Position numbers and translations under genes: made by a program. Under the pieces are notes generated by a model. That model had not been told where the DNA came from, did no database searches, and was given only the letters and a program-made list of their open reading frames with translations. Below are positions 53,813-62,742 of a stretch of DNA of 64,000 nucleotides, one piece after another. Every line of letters begins with the position of its first letter. Position 1 is the first letter of the stretch. Origin of the DNA: Laceyella tengchongensis (lineage in GTDB: Bacteria; Bacillota; Bacilli; Thermoactinomycetales; Thermoactinomycetaceae); the NCBI RefSeq assembly GCF_900182735.1, contig NZ_FXTU01000002.1, positions 124,001-188,000 on the forward strand. The letters are read 5' to 3'.

Positions 53813-54478
53813 TTAAGGGACGAGCCCTTCCCTGCTCTCCACCACCAAAAGCTTCCCAGTCTGGATCGCCACCATCGCTTCGGCGTCGCTCCATTCATTG
53901 CTGATCCCCCTGCTCTCGATGCGATGCAGGGTTTCGCCGTGCAACGGATATTTCAACCCGACCGTCCGCACGCCCCGCACCTCCTTCGACAGCGGAATCA
54001 ATGACACATACTGAAAACCTTGCCGAGGGAGGGAGAGCCGGCCCGGTCCGACCAACAAGCGGATGCGGTTGGTGCGGTGGAGCAACACGCCACGAACACC
54101 CTGCTCCGCCAACCACTCCAACAAAGCGATGTTGGCCAACATGTGATCATACCGCTGGCCGCCGAGCGCCCCCAAGATCCGCACTTCATCCGGCCTTCGC
54201 TCTATGGCTTTGATCAGCGCGAAATGCAGGTCGGTCACCGCTTTTTCCGCTGGCAATGCTTCAGTCGAAACCTCTAGCCGGGCCAATTCGCCTACGAATC
54301 CGCGACCCGTCGTGTCAAAATCGCCCACCGCCAAGTCTGGTTTCATTCCCATCCGCAATAAAGCTTGTGCCCCCGCATCTGCCGTGATCACAAATCCCGG
54401 TTCCACTTGGATGACCATCAATTCTTCCTCCGTCACCTCGCCGCCCGCGACCACATAAACCCTCGGTTGTCGAGACAA
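53813..54478 (-). CDS. thiN: Thiamine pyrophosphokinase ThiN
   Basis: 221 residues, TTG start at 54478 (GGAGGGG site in the thiT end). ITADAGAQALLRMGMKPDLA, GDFDTTG, LHFALIKAIERRPDEVRI and LGALGGQRYDHMLANI motifs. Makes thiamine pyrophosphate from thiamine and ATP; functions with ThiT encoded just upstream. Confidence 0.95.
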   Translation of the reverse strand: MSRQPRVYVVAGGEVTEEELMVIQVEPGFVITADAGAQALLRMGMKPDLAVGDFDTTGRGFVGELARLEVSTEALPAEKAVTDLHFALIKAIERRPDEVRILGALGGQRYDHMLANIALLEWLAEQGVRGVLLHRTNRIRLLVGPGRLSLPRQGFQYVSLIPLSKEVRGVRTVGLKYPLHGETLHRIESRGISNEWSDAEAMVAIQTGKLLVVESREGLVP

Positions 54479-54481
54479 ACC

Positions 54482-55042
54482 TCATCCCCTCCGTTCACGA
54501 CGCCACAATAGCTGAGGGGCAGTCCAATACACGCCACCGCAAACAGCGAGCGTGATCAGCACTTCCGGCACCATAAACGTGGCGTTGTAACCAAGCGAAT
54601 ACAACAGCACCGGCTGGTTACCCGCATACTCGCTGAAAAAAACGACCCCTGACGCGACATGGGCCAAGTAACGAATGCCTCCAGCCACCAACACGCCTAA
54701 ACCGATCAGCCATAATTGCTGTTGGCGGGAACGCCCCTCGCTAAGCCGCACCCACCCGGCCAGGCCAACGGCGGCAAACGCAATCGGATAGTCGAGCGCG
54801 GCCTGCGCTGGGTGGACAACCGTTCCACCTAAAGCGATCAGCAATGCCCCCGTCAACAGGCCGCACACCAGTCCCGGTTTCACTCCACGACGAAACGCCA
54901 CCGCCACAATGGGCACCATCGAGAGGGTAATTGATCCCCCGTTGGGCCACAATTGAAACGGCGTCATGTGGTTGAAGACAATCGCGATGGCAGCCATGAT
55001 GGCCACTTCCACCATACTGACTAAACGTTGTCCTTGTCTCAT
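54482..55042 (-). CDS. thiT: Thiamine transporter S-component ThiT
   Basis: 186 residues, six hydrophobic segments. Substrate-binding subunit for an energy-coupling-factor transporter. FQLWPNGGSITLSMVPIVAV and HVASGVVFFSEYAG are typical of ThiT. It is placed between rpe and thiN, giving uptake and pyrophosphorylation in one operon. No TPP riboswitch is visible in the 65-bp upstream gap. Confidence 0.93.
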   Translation of the reverse strand: MRQGQRLVSMVEVAIMAAIAIVFNHMTPFQLWPNGGSITLSMVPIVAVAFRRGVKPGLVCGLLTGALLIALGGTVVHPAQAALDYPIAFAAVGLAGWVRLSEGRSRQQQLWLIGLGVLVAGGIRYLAHVASGVVFFSEYAGNQPVLLYSLGYNATFMVPEVLITLAVCGGVYWTAPQLLWRRERRG

Positions 55043-55107
55043 GCTGTTACCGTCTCCTTCTTTATGCCATAGGACGGGTTATCCTACTCAAATCGAACAA
55101 AAAAGCG

Positions 55108-55782
55108 TCAGCCACGACTGTACGCCCGCTCGCCCGCCTCCCGGATGGTAGCCATCGCTGCTTGGCGATCCACCTGTCCAAATACCGCCGACCCGGCGAC
55201 CAAGACATTGGCACCCGCTTGAGCGGCGAGTGCCGCCGTTTGCGCATTGATTCCACCATCTACTTCCACATCGACGTGAGACAAGCCGCGTTCAACCAGC
55301 AATCTGCGGACTTGTCCGATCTTGTCCAACACGCTGGAGATGAACTTCTGCCCACCAAACCCCGGATTGACGGTCATGAGCAAAACCAAATCCACATCTG
55401 GTAGAATCGGTTCGATGAGCGAAACGGGCGTCGCCGGATTGATAACCACACCCGCCTTGGCACCCAGCTCCTTGATGCGGTGTACGGTGCGATGCAAATG
55501 GGGACAAGCTTCCTGGTGCACTGACACCACATCCGCACCGCTTTTAACAAAAGCTTCAATATAGCGATCCGGCTCGTTAATCATCAGGTGGACGTCCAGC
55601 GGCAGGCGGGTGTGGGGCCGGATCGCCTCCACCACCACCGGACCCAAGGTGATGTTGGGCACAAACCGGCCATCCATCACATCGACATGAATCCAATCGG
55701 CGCCAGTCTGTTCCGCTTCCCGGACCTCATCACCCAGCCGCGCGAAATCGGCCGACAAAATCGATGGGGCTATTTTGATCAT
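55108..55782 (-). CDS. rpe: Ribulose-phosphate 3-epimerase
   Basis: 224 residues, TIM barrel. APSILSADFARLGDEV, HVDVMDGRFVPNITLG, VNPGFGGQKFI, VDGGIN metal and catalytic motifs. Pentose phosphate pathway. Confidence 0.97.
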   Translation of the reverse strand: MIKIAPSILSADFARLGDEVREAEQTGADWIHVDVMDGRFVPNITLGPVVVEAIRPHTRLPLDVHLMINEPDRYIEAFVKSGADVVSVHQEACPHLHRTVHRIKELGAKAGVVINPATPVSLIEPILPDVDLVLLMTVNPGFGGQKFISSVLDKIGQVRRLLVERGLSHVDVEVDGGINAQTAALAAQAGANVLVAGSAVFGQVDRQAAMATIREAGERAYSRG

Positions 55783-55784
55783 GC

Positions 55785-56675
55785 TTAATACCTCCTTAAA
55801 AGCGCTTCTTTGATCTCATTCATAAACGTTTCGTAATGCTGGTAACGATCCGGATGGATCTCCCCGTTTAAAAGCGCCTCTTTCACTTCGCACCCCGGTT
55901 CGTTCAGATGGAGACAACCCCGGAATCGACATGCCGCTGCCCGTTCGCGTATTTCCGGGAAGCAGACGCCGAGATCAGTGGGTTCCATCCCCTGAAAAGC
56001 CAATTGGCTGAATCCGGGAGTGTCGGCCACCTGTCCGCCGCTGTCAAGCGGCAACAGCTCCACTTGTCGCGTCGTATGGCGGCCCCGTCCCAGCTTCTTG
56101 CTCACCGAACCTGTCTCCAGCCGCCGACCCGGCAACAGCTGATTGAGCAGAGAGGATTTGCCCACACCCGACTGCCCCGCAAACACGGACACTTTCCCCG
56201 CCAACCGTTCCCGAACCTCATCCAGCCCTTCGCCGGTATGAATGCTGGTGGCAACCACCGGATATCCAGCCGCGTGATAAATCTCTCTCACTCGTTCAAT
56301 CTCGCTCTCATCTTCAATCAAATCCCGCTTGGTCATCACAATCACGATGTCCAATCCTTCCCGCTCCGCATGGACCAGAAACCGGTCCACTGGCATCTGT
56401 TGAAAATGCGGCTCGCGAAGGGAACAAACGACAATTGCCTGATCCACATTGGCGATGGGTGGGCGTGTCAATTCAGAATAACGGGGTTGGACGGAGGTCA
56501 CAACGCCTTCGTCCAACCCCGTCACGTCATACTCAACGAAATCGCCCACCAGCGGAGTTAGTTTTTTCTTTTCAAATTTGAACACGCCGCGCGCCCGGCA
56601 TTGGAACACTTCCCCCGTCTCCGAGCGCACATAGTAAAATCCACTGATCGCTTTGACGATTTGCCCTGCCGGCAT
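55785..56675 (-). CDS. rsgA: Ribosome biogenesis GTPase RsgA (CpgA)
   Basis: 296 residues. OB domain, permuted GTPase with GQSGVGKSSLLN, DTPGF and TKRD, and C-terminal zinc site (CFPEIRERAAACRFRGCLH). 30S maturation; a PrkC substrate in Bacillus. Confidence 0.96.
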   Translation of the reverse strand: MPAGQIVKAISGFYYVRSETGEVFQCRARGVFKFEKKKLTPLVGDFVEYDVTGLDEGVVTSVQPRYSELTRPPIANVDQAIVVCSLREPHFQQMPVDRFLVHAEREGLDIVIVMTKRDLIEDESEIERVREIYHAAGYPVVATSIHTGEGLDEVRERLAGKVSVFAGQSGVGKSSLLNQLLPGRRLETGSVSKKLGRGRHTTRQVELLPLDSGGQVADTPGFSQLAFQGMEPTDLGVCFPEIRERAAACRFRGCLHLNEPGCEVKEALLNGEIHPDRYQHYETFMNEIKEALLRRY

Positions 56676-56694
56676 ATAGGACCTCCTTTTGTAA

Positions 56695-58383
56695 TTATCT
56701 CTTAGCTGGTTTACACTCAGTGTAAGTACTAGCTACCTCAGGTGTGAAAGTATACACCTCGACTACGCCACCAGCTTTCACTTGTTCTCCAGCTTTAGGC
56801 TTCTGATCATAAGCTGTATAAGGACTCCCACCGCTTGGACACCAAAAGATTTTAATTTTATATCGATTTTCTTGATCTCGTTTAACTTTTATAGCCGATT
56901 CCTTCATTCCAACGTAATTTTCAACTGTATATCCATCCGGCCCCACCCAATATTTAAGGGTGTCGCCCTTTTGAATCTTTTCACCTGCCGCAGGCTCCGT
57001 TTTTGCGATTTCCTGGGGCTCAGCATCGGCGTCAAAATGCTGTTCCAGCTTAAGATCATTTTCCTTAGCAAAAGCTTTCAGTTCATTCAACGTTTTAAAC
57101 TCTTGCACCTCAATCATATTTGTTGTATGCTGACCTGCAGTTTCGTCACTGCCACCGCTAAACAATCCCCAAATTTGATTAAAACCCCAGACGCTAATGA
57201 CAAGGATCACAAAGACGGTAAAGAGTCCGAATAAGAGCTTCTGCCACCACGGCAGTTTGGCCTGCACGTTTTCCAACCAGACGACGGTGCGTTGGAAAAT
57301 CGTTTGATCGCCACCATTGGGCACGTTTTTCAACCGTTCTAAGTTGGCCAGTGTCTTGTCGCCCAGGCCAGGCTGTTTCTGTGTGCTGGAGCGAATCTCC
57401 GGCCGTTGGATCGGTGAGCGATATGACGGCTCCCGCTCCTCTTTCATCGTGGCCACAGGCGGGTCGTTGTCGTCATCGGTCAACGGGATCGTCTGATACA
57501 TCTGCTTCTGCGCGGGTTTGGGTGAAGCGCTCCAATTGGACTCCATCCGCGGCCCCATCTGCACCGCTTGTTGCAGGGTGTGCATCATATCGCGGGCAGA
57601 AGCGAAGCGGTTGTTAGGATCTTTGTCCAGCGCTTTCATGATGATGCCCGCCATGTTATCGGGAATCTGCTCGTTGAAACGACGCGGATCATCCGGCTGT
57701 TCCTGCAAATGCTTCAAAGCGATGGAAATCGCGGAGTCCCCGTCAAACGGCAGGCGCCCTGTCAACATCTCATACAGCACGATCCCCAATGAATAGAGGT
57801 CTGACTTTTCGCCGATCACGCCGCCACGCGCTTGCTCCGGCGAAAAATAATGAACCGATCCCATTACCGAACCCGTCTGAGTGATCGTAGACGAACTAGC
57901 CGCACGGGCGATCCCAAAGTCGGTCACTTTGGCTCGGCCATTGGAACCCAGCAAGATGTTGTGCGGTTTGATATCGCGATGCACAATCTGGTTTTCATGT
58001 GCGTGCGCCAAACCGTCGCAGATCTGCATCGCGATGTTAGCAGCCTCTTGCACCGGTAGCGGCCCGCGCTCCAAAATGTATTGCTTCAATGTCGGCCCTT
58101 CAACCAATTCCATGACGATGTAGTGCGTATATCCATCTTTCCCCACATCATAAACATTGACTACATTGGGGTGAGACAAACTCGCAGCAGCTTGCGCTTC
58201 CCGACTAAAGCGACGTATGAATTCTGAGTCGTTGCTAAGGGATTCGCTCAGCACTTTAATGGCCACATAACGATGGAGGAGCAAGTCTTTCGCTTTATAT
58301 ACAACCGCCATCCCTCCGCCGCCAACACGGCTCACTATCTCGTACCGTCCCCCCAGCTTCTTCCCTTCCATCTGCATGGTCAC
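56695..58383 (-). CDS. prkC: PASTA-domain Ser/Thr kinase PrkC
   Basis: 562 residues, GTG at 58383 (GGAGGAACGAG). Intracellular kinase: GGGGMAVVYKAKD loop, VAIKVL Lys, HRDIKPHN, DFGIA, SPEQA. Juxtamembrane Gln/Asp-rich linker, one membrane helix (about 390-412), and an extracellular region of only about 150 residues with roughly two divergent PASTA-like units, whereas Bacillus PrkC is about 648 residues with three. Senses peptidoglycan fragments and promotes germination. Paired with PrpC. Confidence 0.95.
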   Translation of the reverse strand: MTMQMEGKKLGGRYEIVSRVGGGGMAVVYKAKDLLLHRYVAIKVLSESLSNDSEFIRRFSREAQAAASLSHPNVVNVYDVGKDGYTHYIVMELVEGPTLKQYILERGPLPVQEAANIAMQICDGLAHAHENQIVHRDIKPHNILLGSNGRAKVTDFGIARAASSSTITQTGSVMGSVHYFSPEQARGGVIGEKSDLYSLGIVLYEMLTGRLPFDGDSAISIALKHLQEQPDDPRRFNEQIPDNMAGIIMKALDKDPNNRFASARDMMHTLQQAVQMGPRMESNWSASPKPAQKQMYQTIPLTDDDNDPPVATMKEEREPSYRSPIQRPEIRSSTQKQPGLGDKTLANLERLKNVPNGGDQTIFQRTVVWLENVQAKLPWWQKLLFGLFTVFVILVISVWGFNQIWGLFSGGSDETAGQHTTNMIEVQEFKTLNELKAFAKENDLKLEQHFDADAEPQEIAKTEPAAGEKIQKGDTLKYWVGPDGYTVENYVGMKESAIKVKRDQENRYKIKIFWCPSGGSPYTAYDQKPKAGEQVKAGGVVEVYTFTPEVASTYTECKPAKR

Positions 58384-58404
58384 CTCGTTCCTCCTTGAAC
58401 CCGA

Positions 58405-59157
58405 TTAAGATGTAGCCGACCTTCCTGTATGTTGTAGAAGAATTAAGGAAATGTTATCATTTCCACCAGCTTCCAATGCCAGTTGGATCAACTTATCTGC
58501 TTTCTCATCTATACTCATGCTTGTGGATGACAAAACGATACCGATTTCCCGCTCGCTAACCATGGAGGTGAGCCCATCAGAACACAAAAGCAGGAAATCC
58601 CCCTCCGACCACGGCGTGTTGACCAAATCCACTTCCACATCCTCACTGGTACCCACCGCACGGACGATCATATTGCGTTGCGGATGATTGCGTGCTTCTT
58701 CCGCCGTGATCTGCCCGTGCTTGATCAAGAGATTTACATAGGAATGATCTTCGGTCAACTGGTACAGCCCATCATTGTGCAACACATACGCGCGGCTGTC
58801 GCCGACATGGGCCAAAACCACTTCATGCTCATCCACAATCGCCGCGATCGTGGTCGTACCCATCCCTTGCATATGACTATTCTCGGTGGCGAGTGTATAG
58901 ACTCGTTCGTTCGCTTTGCCCACCGCATGTAACAAGACTTCGCTTTTCTCATCGGTGGAGACGTTCAAATTCTCTATCTTTAACACGTTTTGAATGGTGT
59001 CCACCGCTTCGCTGCTAGCGACATCACCGGCTTGATGACCGCCCATGCCATCCGCGACAATGGCGATCACCGTTCCGGAATCGGTGACAAAAAGACCTGT
59101 GCTGTCTTCGTTGAGATCGCGCACGCGGCCAATGTCAGTACGCCGTGCCATCAACAT
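58405..59157 (-). CDS. prpC: PP2C-type phosphatase PrpC
   Basis: 250 residues. RDLNEDS, VADGMGGHQAGDVAS, GDSRAY, CSDGLTSMV and GGNDNISL motifs place two metals. Removes phosphates put on by PrkC. Confidence 0.96.
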   Translation of the reverse strand: MLMARRTDIGRVRDLNEDSTGLFVTDSGTVIAIVADGMGGHQAGDVASSEAVDTIQNVLKIENLNVSTDEKSEVLLHAVGKANERVYTLATENSHMQGMGTTTIAAIVDEHEVVLAHVGDSRAYVLHNDGLYQLTEDHSYVNLLIKHGQITAEEARNHPQRNMIVRAVGTSEDVEVDLVNTPWSEGDFLLLCSDGLTSMVSEREIGIVLSSTSMSIDEKADKLIQLALEAGGNDNISLILLQHTGRSATS

Positions 59158-59294
59158 CTCCGGTTACCCCTTTCCCTTTATTTCGTTGTCCGCTTGCCAT
59201 ATCAATGCAAAGAGAACGCGTCACTGCATGGTTACCGGAACCGCCGGTAAACGCGGCATGCAACGCAAATGCCGGTTTCAGGAGAACATCTATC

Positions 59295-60341
59295 TCACGC
59301 ATTTACATTACTATGCTTTGCTCTCAATTGTCCACACGCCGCATCGATATCATGGCCATGCTCTCTGCGGATGGTGGTGTTAACGCGATAGGAGTCGAGG
59401 ATGCGTTTAAACTCAAACACTTGTTTTCTCGGCGTGCGGGTGTAATCCCGCTCCGGCACATAGTTGACCGGAATCAGATTGACCAGGCAATTCATCCCCT
59501 TCAAGAGTTTGCCCAGCTCGTGCGCATGCTCAGGCTGGTCATTCTTGCCCCCGATCAAAGCGTATTCAAAAGTGAGTCTACGCCCAGTTTTCTCTAAATA
59601 GTACCAACAGGCGTCCAATAATTCAGCCAGCGGATACCGCCGGTTGATCGGCATCAATTTGGAACGCAGGTCGGTGTTGGGTGAATGGAGCGAGATGGCC
59701 AAGCCCACTTGCCAATCCTCATCCGCAAAGCGATAGATGTTGGGCACGACGCCACTGGTAGAAACGGTGATGTGCCGCTGTCCAATATGTAAACCGGCGG
59801 GATCATTGATGATGCGGATGAAATCCATGGTTGGTTCGTAATTTTCAAAAGGCTCGCCTGAACCCATCACCACGACGGATTTCACACGTTCATCCGTTTT
59901 ATCCAAATACTTCTGGGCCTGCACCACCTGGGCCACGATTTCGCCTGCGCTCAAGTTCCGTTTTAAACCGCCCAGCGTGGATGCGCAAAACGTGCAACCG
60001 ACACGGCAACCAACTTGCGTGGTCACGCAGACACTGATGCCGTATTGGTGGCGCATGATCACCGTTTCAATGGCATGTTTGTCATGCAAACCAAACAAAA
60101 ACTTCACTGTCCCATCGGAAGAGACTTGGGTGGTCAACACGTCCAACGGTTGCAAGCGGAACGTCTCATTCAACCGCTCCCGCAAATCCTTAGGCAAGTT
60201 GGTCATTTCATCAAACGCATCCACCCGTTTGACATAAAGCCAGTCCATCACTTGTTTCGCGCGGAAAGCTGGCTGCTGATTTTCTTTCATCCACTCTTTC
60301 CATCCAGGGAAAGTCAGATCATATGCAAAAGGTTTCATCAT
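59295..60341 (-). CDS. rlmN: 23S rRNA (A2503-C2)/tRNA methyltransferase RlmN
   Basis: 348 residues, radical SAM. CRVGCTFCAS cluster motif, GSGEPFENY, and Cys near the C-terminus (DAACGQL) as catalytic partner. Begins the rlmN-prpC-prkC operon. Confidence 0.97.
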   Translation of the reverse strand: MMKPFAYDLTFPGWKEWMKENQQPAFRAKQVMDWLYVKRVDAFDEMTNLPKDLRERLNETFRLQPLDVLTTQVSSDGTVKFLFGLHDKHAIETVIMRHQYGISVCVTTQVGCRVGCTFCASTLGGLKRNLSAGEIVAQVVQAQKYLDKTDERVKSVVVMGSGEPFENYEPTMDFIRIINDPAGLHIGQRHITVSTSGVVPNIYRFADEDWQVGLAISLHSPNTDLRSKLMPINRRYPLAELLDACWYYLEKTGRRLTFEYALIGGKNDQPEHAHELGKLLKGMNCLVNLIPVNYVPERDYTRTPRKQVFEFKRILDSYRVNTTIRREHGHDIDAACGQLRAKHSNVNA

Positions 60342-60476
60342 TCATTCTCACCAGTTTCTTTAAACTACCAGACGCTTTGAACAGACTGTCCCATTCAAAA
60401 CTTTACTTATTATATCATAGTCCATCGGAATGAAAAGGGACAGGACGTGAAGATTTTTTCACTCCTCTCCCCATCA

Positions 60477-61598
60477 TCATTGGGCTTTCAAACCAATTCG
60501 TTTCACATTCACATCATATTTCACCTGGATCGGCATGTGGGGAAACATAGTCTCCCAATTAACTCTTTTCCATATTTGGGGGTAGTAAGCATAGACGTAA
60601 TTCCGAATCTGTAACACATCGGTCTTCAATTCCCGCTGAGCTCGGGCGGTCACTTCCCGAGCGATCTGTTCATACTGTCTAGCGATGATCTTGTTCACCT
60701 TCTCAAGCGCGCGTTCATCCTTGATCGTGAAATTACAACTGTTCTCCAACACTTCTCCCTCCAACTCGATGGCAATCATCGCTTTGGGTTGATTCGTGAT
60801 GGTGAACTTGCGCTTCACTTTGTTTGGGCCGAAAATGATCTTTCCACCAGGGCAGAAGGCTACGACTCCCCTGCCCGCCTTTTTTTCACGCACATTGAGC
60901 ACAATGTTCATCTCAGTGGGATCCAGCGCCCCAACCATTTTGTCGCCGTGGAAGACAGCCATTCCATCGTATACGAAGCCATCCTTCGACGCCTTGAAAT
61001 AATAGAACAACGGCACTTGCTTGCCTGGATGGCTCAGATCGACAAAAGCTTTCCCCAGAGTCATGTCGTACACTCTCTCCAAGTCAATCTGACTTTCAAT
61101 GGAGTTGCGCACATAATAAGTAGGGATCTGTTCCAATTTGGGCTGAACAGTTAATGCATCTTTGGCATTGCCAGACACGACGATGGGGTACATGTGTCGT
61201 CGGATCTCCGGATCGCGACGCAGAAAGTCCAGAATCGGGGCGATGCCTTGTTTGGCCAATTCCTCGCTAAAGATCAGCGTTTGCATATGCCCTAGGAACA
61301 TCGGATAAATGGATTTGCGATTTAATTCCTCGAAGGCCGATTCTAGTGTCGGTCCACTTCCCGAATAGACTTCAACCGCCCCGCCTCCACCACCTCCGCC
61401 GCCTCCCTCACCGCTACCACCGGCGATTTGACGCGGATTGGGAACTTGGATGCTAACCGTCAACCCCCCGCTTTCATTTCGGTCGATCGCCATGGAAACG
61501 ACAATCGTGCGCTTCTCAATCTCTTGCGCATTCCAGCACCCGACCAGCGGGATGAACGCCAGCAAAGCGAGTATTCCTTTAACTAGCCGTCGTTTCAC
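60477..61598 (-). CDS. gerKC: Ger(x)C-type spore germination lipoprotein
   Basis: 373 residues. Lipoprotein signal ends at FIPLVGC. GerC fold: IEKRTIVVSMAIDRN, SIYPMFLGHMQTLIFSEELA, KKAGRGV, and NVKRIGLKAQ end. An unusual Gly-rich tract (about 62-73) of GGSGEGG followed by nine Gly lies in the N-terminal part. C subunit of a GerA-type nutrient receptor in the spore inner membrane. Starts 20 nt inside gerKB. Confidence 0.92.
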   Translation of the reverse strand: MKRRLVKGILALLAFIPLVGCWNAQEIEKRTIVVSMAIDRNESGGLTVSIQVPNPRQIAGGSGEGGGGGGGGGAVEVYSGSGPTLESAFEELNRKSIYPMFLGHMQTLIFSEELAKQGIAPILDFLRRDPEIRRHMYPIVVSGNAKDALTVQPKLEQIPTYYVRNSIESQIDLERVYDMTLGKAFVDLSHPGKQVPLFYYFKASKDGFVYDGMAVFHGDKMVGALDPTEMNIVLNVREKKAGRGVVAFCPGGKIIFGPNKVKRKFTITNQPKAMIAIELEGEVLENSCNFTIKDERALEKVNKIIARQYEQIAREVTARAQRELKTDVLQIRNYVYAYYPQIWKRVNWETMFPHMPIQVKYDVNVKRIGLKAQ

Positions 61599-62742
61599 TA
61601 GGGCTTTCTCCTTTCTTCTTGCGGATCAATGAAACTGGCAAAAGAATGGCAGGAATGGAAAGTGCCAACATAAGGGCAAATATGCCCAGCCGGGAAGCGT
61701 AAACACCCACCACTTTGATGTTCTGGGGAATCATTGCAATAAAGTAAACGATGGGTACAATGCTGAACGAAAGCCAACGTCTCCACTTTTCATGAAGATG
61801 GAAGGCATCCATCAGCGCCTGCACCAGGCTCATCAACAAGTTCGAGATGGAACAGAACACCGCGATTAGCCAGATCGCCAAGATGGCCGACTCCATCCGC
61901 TCAAAAAACAGCTCTTTCAAGTAGACAACCTTAATCGATTCCCAAACCGGATACAAAATGTTGTTAATCTCGTCTTTGCCAAACACACTCAGCGAAGTCA
62001 AACAGGCAAACCAATAAATAAATGTCACGCTCAACATTGCGGTGGAGTGGGATTGGTACGATTTATAGGGTTTGGCGTAATAGCCGCTGAATATCAACAG
62101 GATCTTGTAACCGGCAAACGAATAAGTGGCACTGACCACACCTCGCAAAATCAACGGCCAATTGGCTTCGCCCATCGGAAACAGATTCGCCAACTCCCCA
62201 CGCTGAACCAACGCAATCACCAACAACAGGATGGGGATCAAGGTAAAGGGAAACATAAACTCGTTAAACTTGGCCATGTTGGTGGGATGGCTACCCCCAG
62301 CAATGGCGCTCGCGATCAGAAACACCAAGATCACCGCTTCGATAGGGGTTTGAACCAAGACCCCGGTCACCACCACTTCGCCAAAAACACGCGTACTGAT
62401 GGACATCCCCATGATCCAGAAAGTCGCCAAGCCTGCCAAAATCGGAAAAGTGAGCACCTTTCCCACCCATTCACGCTTGTCATTTCCCAAGATCCGAGGA
62501 GCGTACGTCATGATGGTCATCCCGGGGTATCTTTGGGATAGCCATGTATTAAGCATGACGATCCCCCACACAGTCAAACCGGATAGCACGATAACCCACA
62601 ACAGATCATTTCCCGTGAATTTCCCCACATCTCGCGGCAAACTCAAGATCCCTACCCCGTACATCGACTGGTACATCAGAACGAACGCTTGGTACGGTGA
62701 AATCGTGTGACCGACATCAGGTTCAGAGCGAAGTTTGCTCAT
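61579..62742 (-). CDS. gerKB: Spore germination permease (GerB/GerKB-type)
   Basis: 387 residues from MSKLRSEPDVGHTISPYQAF at 62742 (AAGGGGG). Ten hydrophobic helices, APC-superfamily endospore germination permease with LSLPRDVGKFTGND near the start. Shares ATGA with gerKA. Confidence 0.93.
   Translation of the reverse strand: MSKLRSEPDVGHTISPYQAFVLMYQSMYGVGILSLPRDVGKFTGNDLLWVIVLSGLTVWGIVMLNTWLSQRYPGMTIMTYAPRILGNDKREWVGKVLTFPILAGLATFWIMGMSISTRVFGEVVVTGVLVQTPIEAVILVFLIASAIAGGSHPTNMAKFNEFMFPFTLIPILLLVIALVQRGELANLFPMGEANWPLILRGVVSATYSFAGYKILLIFSGYYAKPYKSYQSHSTAMLSVTFIYWFACLTSLSVFGKDEINNILYPVWESIKVVYLKELFFERMESAILAIWLIAVFCSISNLLMSLVQALMDAFHLHEKWRRWLSFSIVPIVYFIAMIPQNIKVVGVYASRLGIFALMLALSIPAILLPVSLIRKKKGESPSETTAS

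Noticed and set aside
55043..55107. TPP riboswitch upstream of thiT
   Set aside because: The gap is only 65 bp and lacks the CUGAGA and related core motifs.
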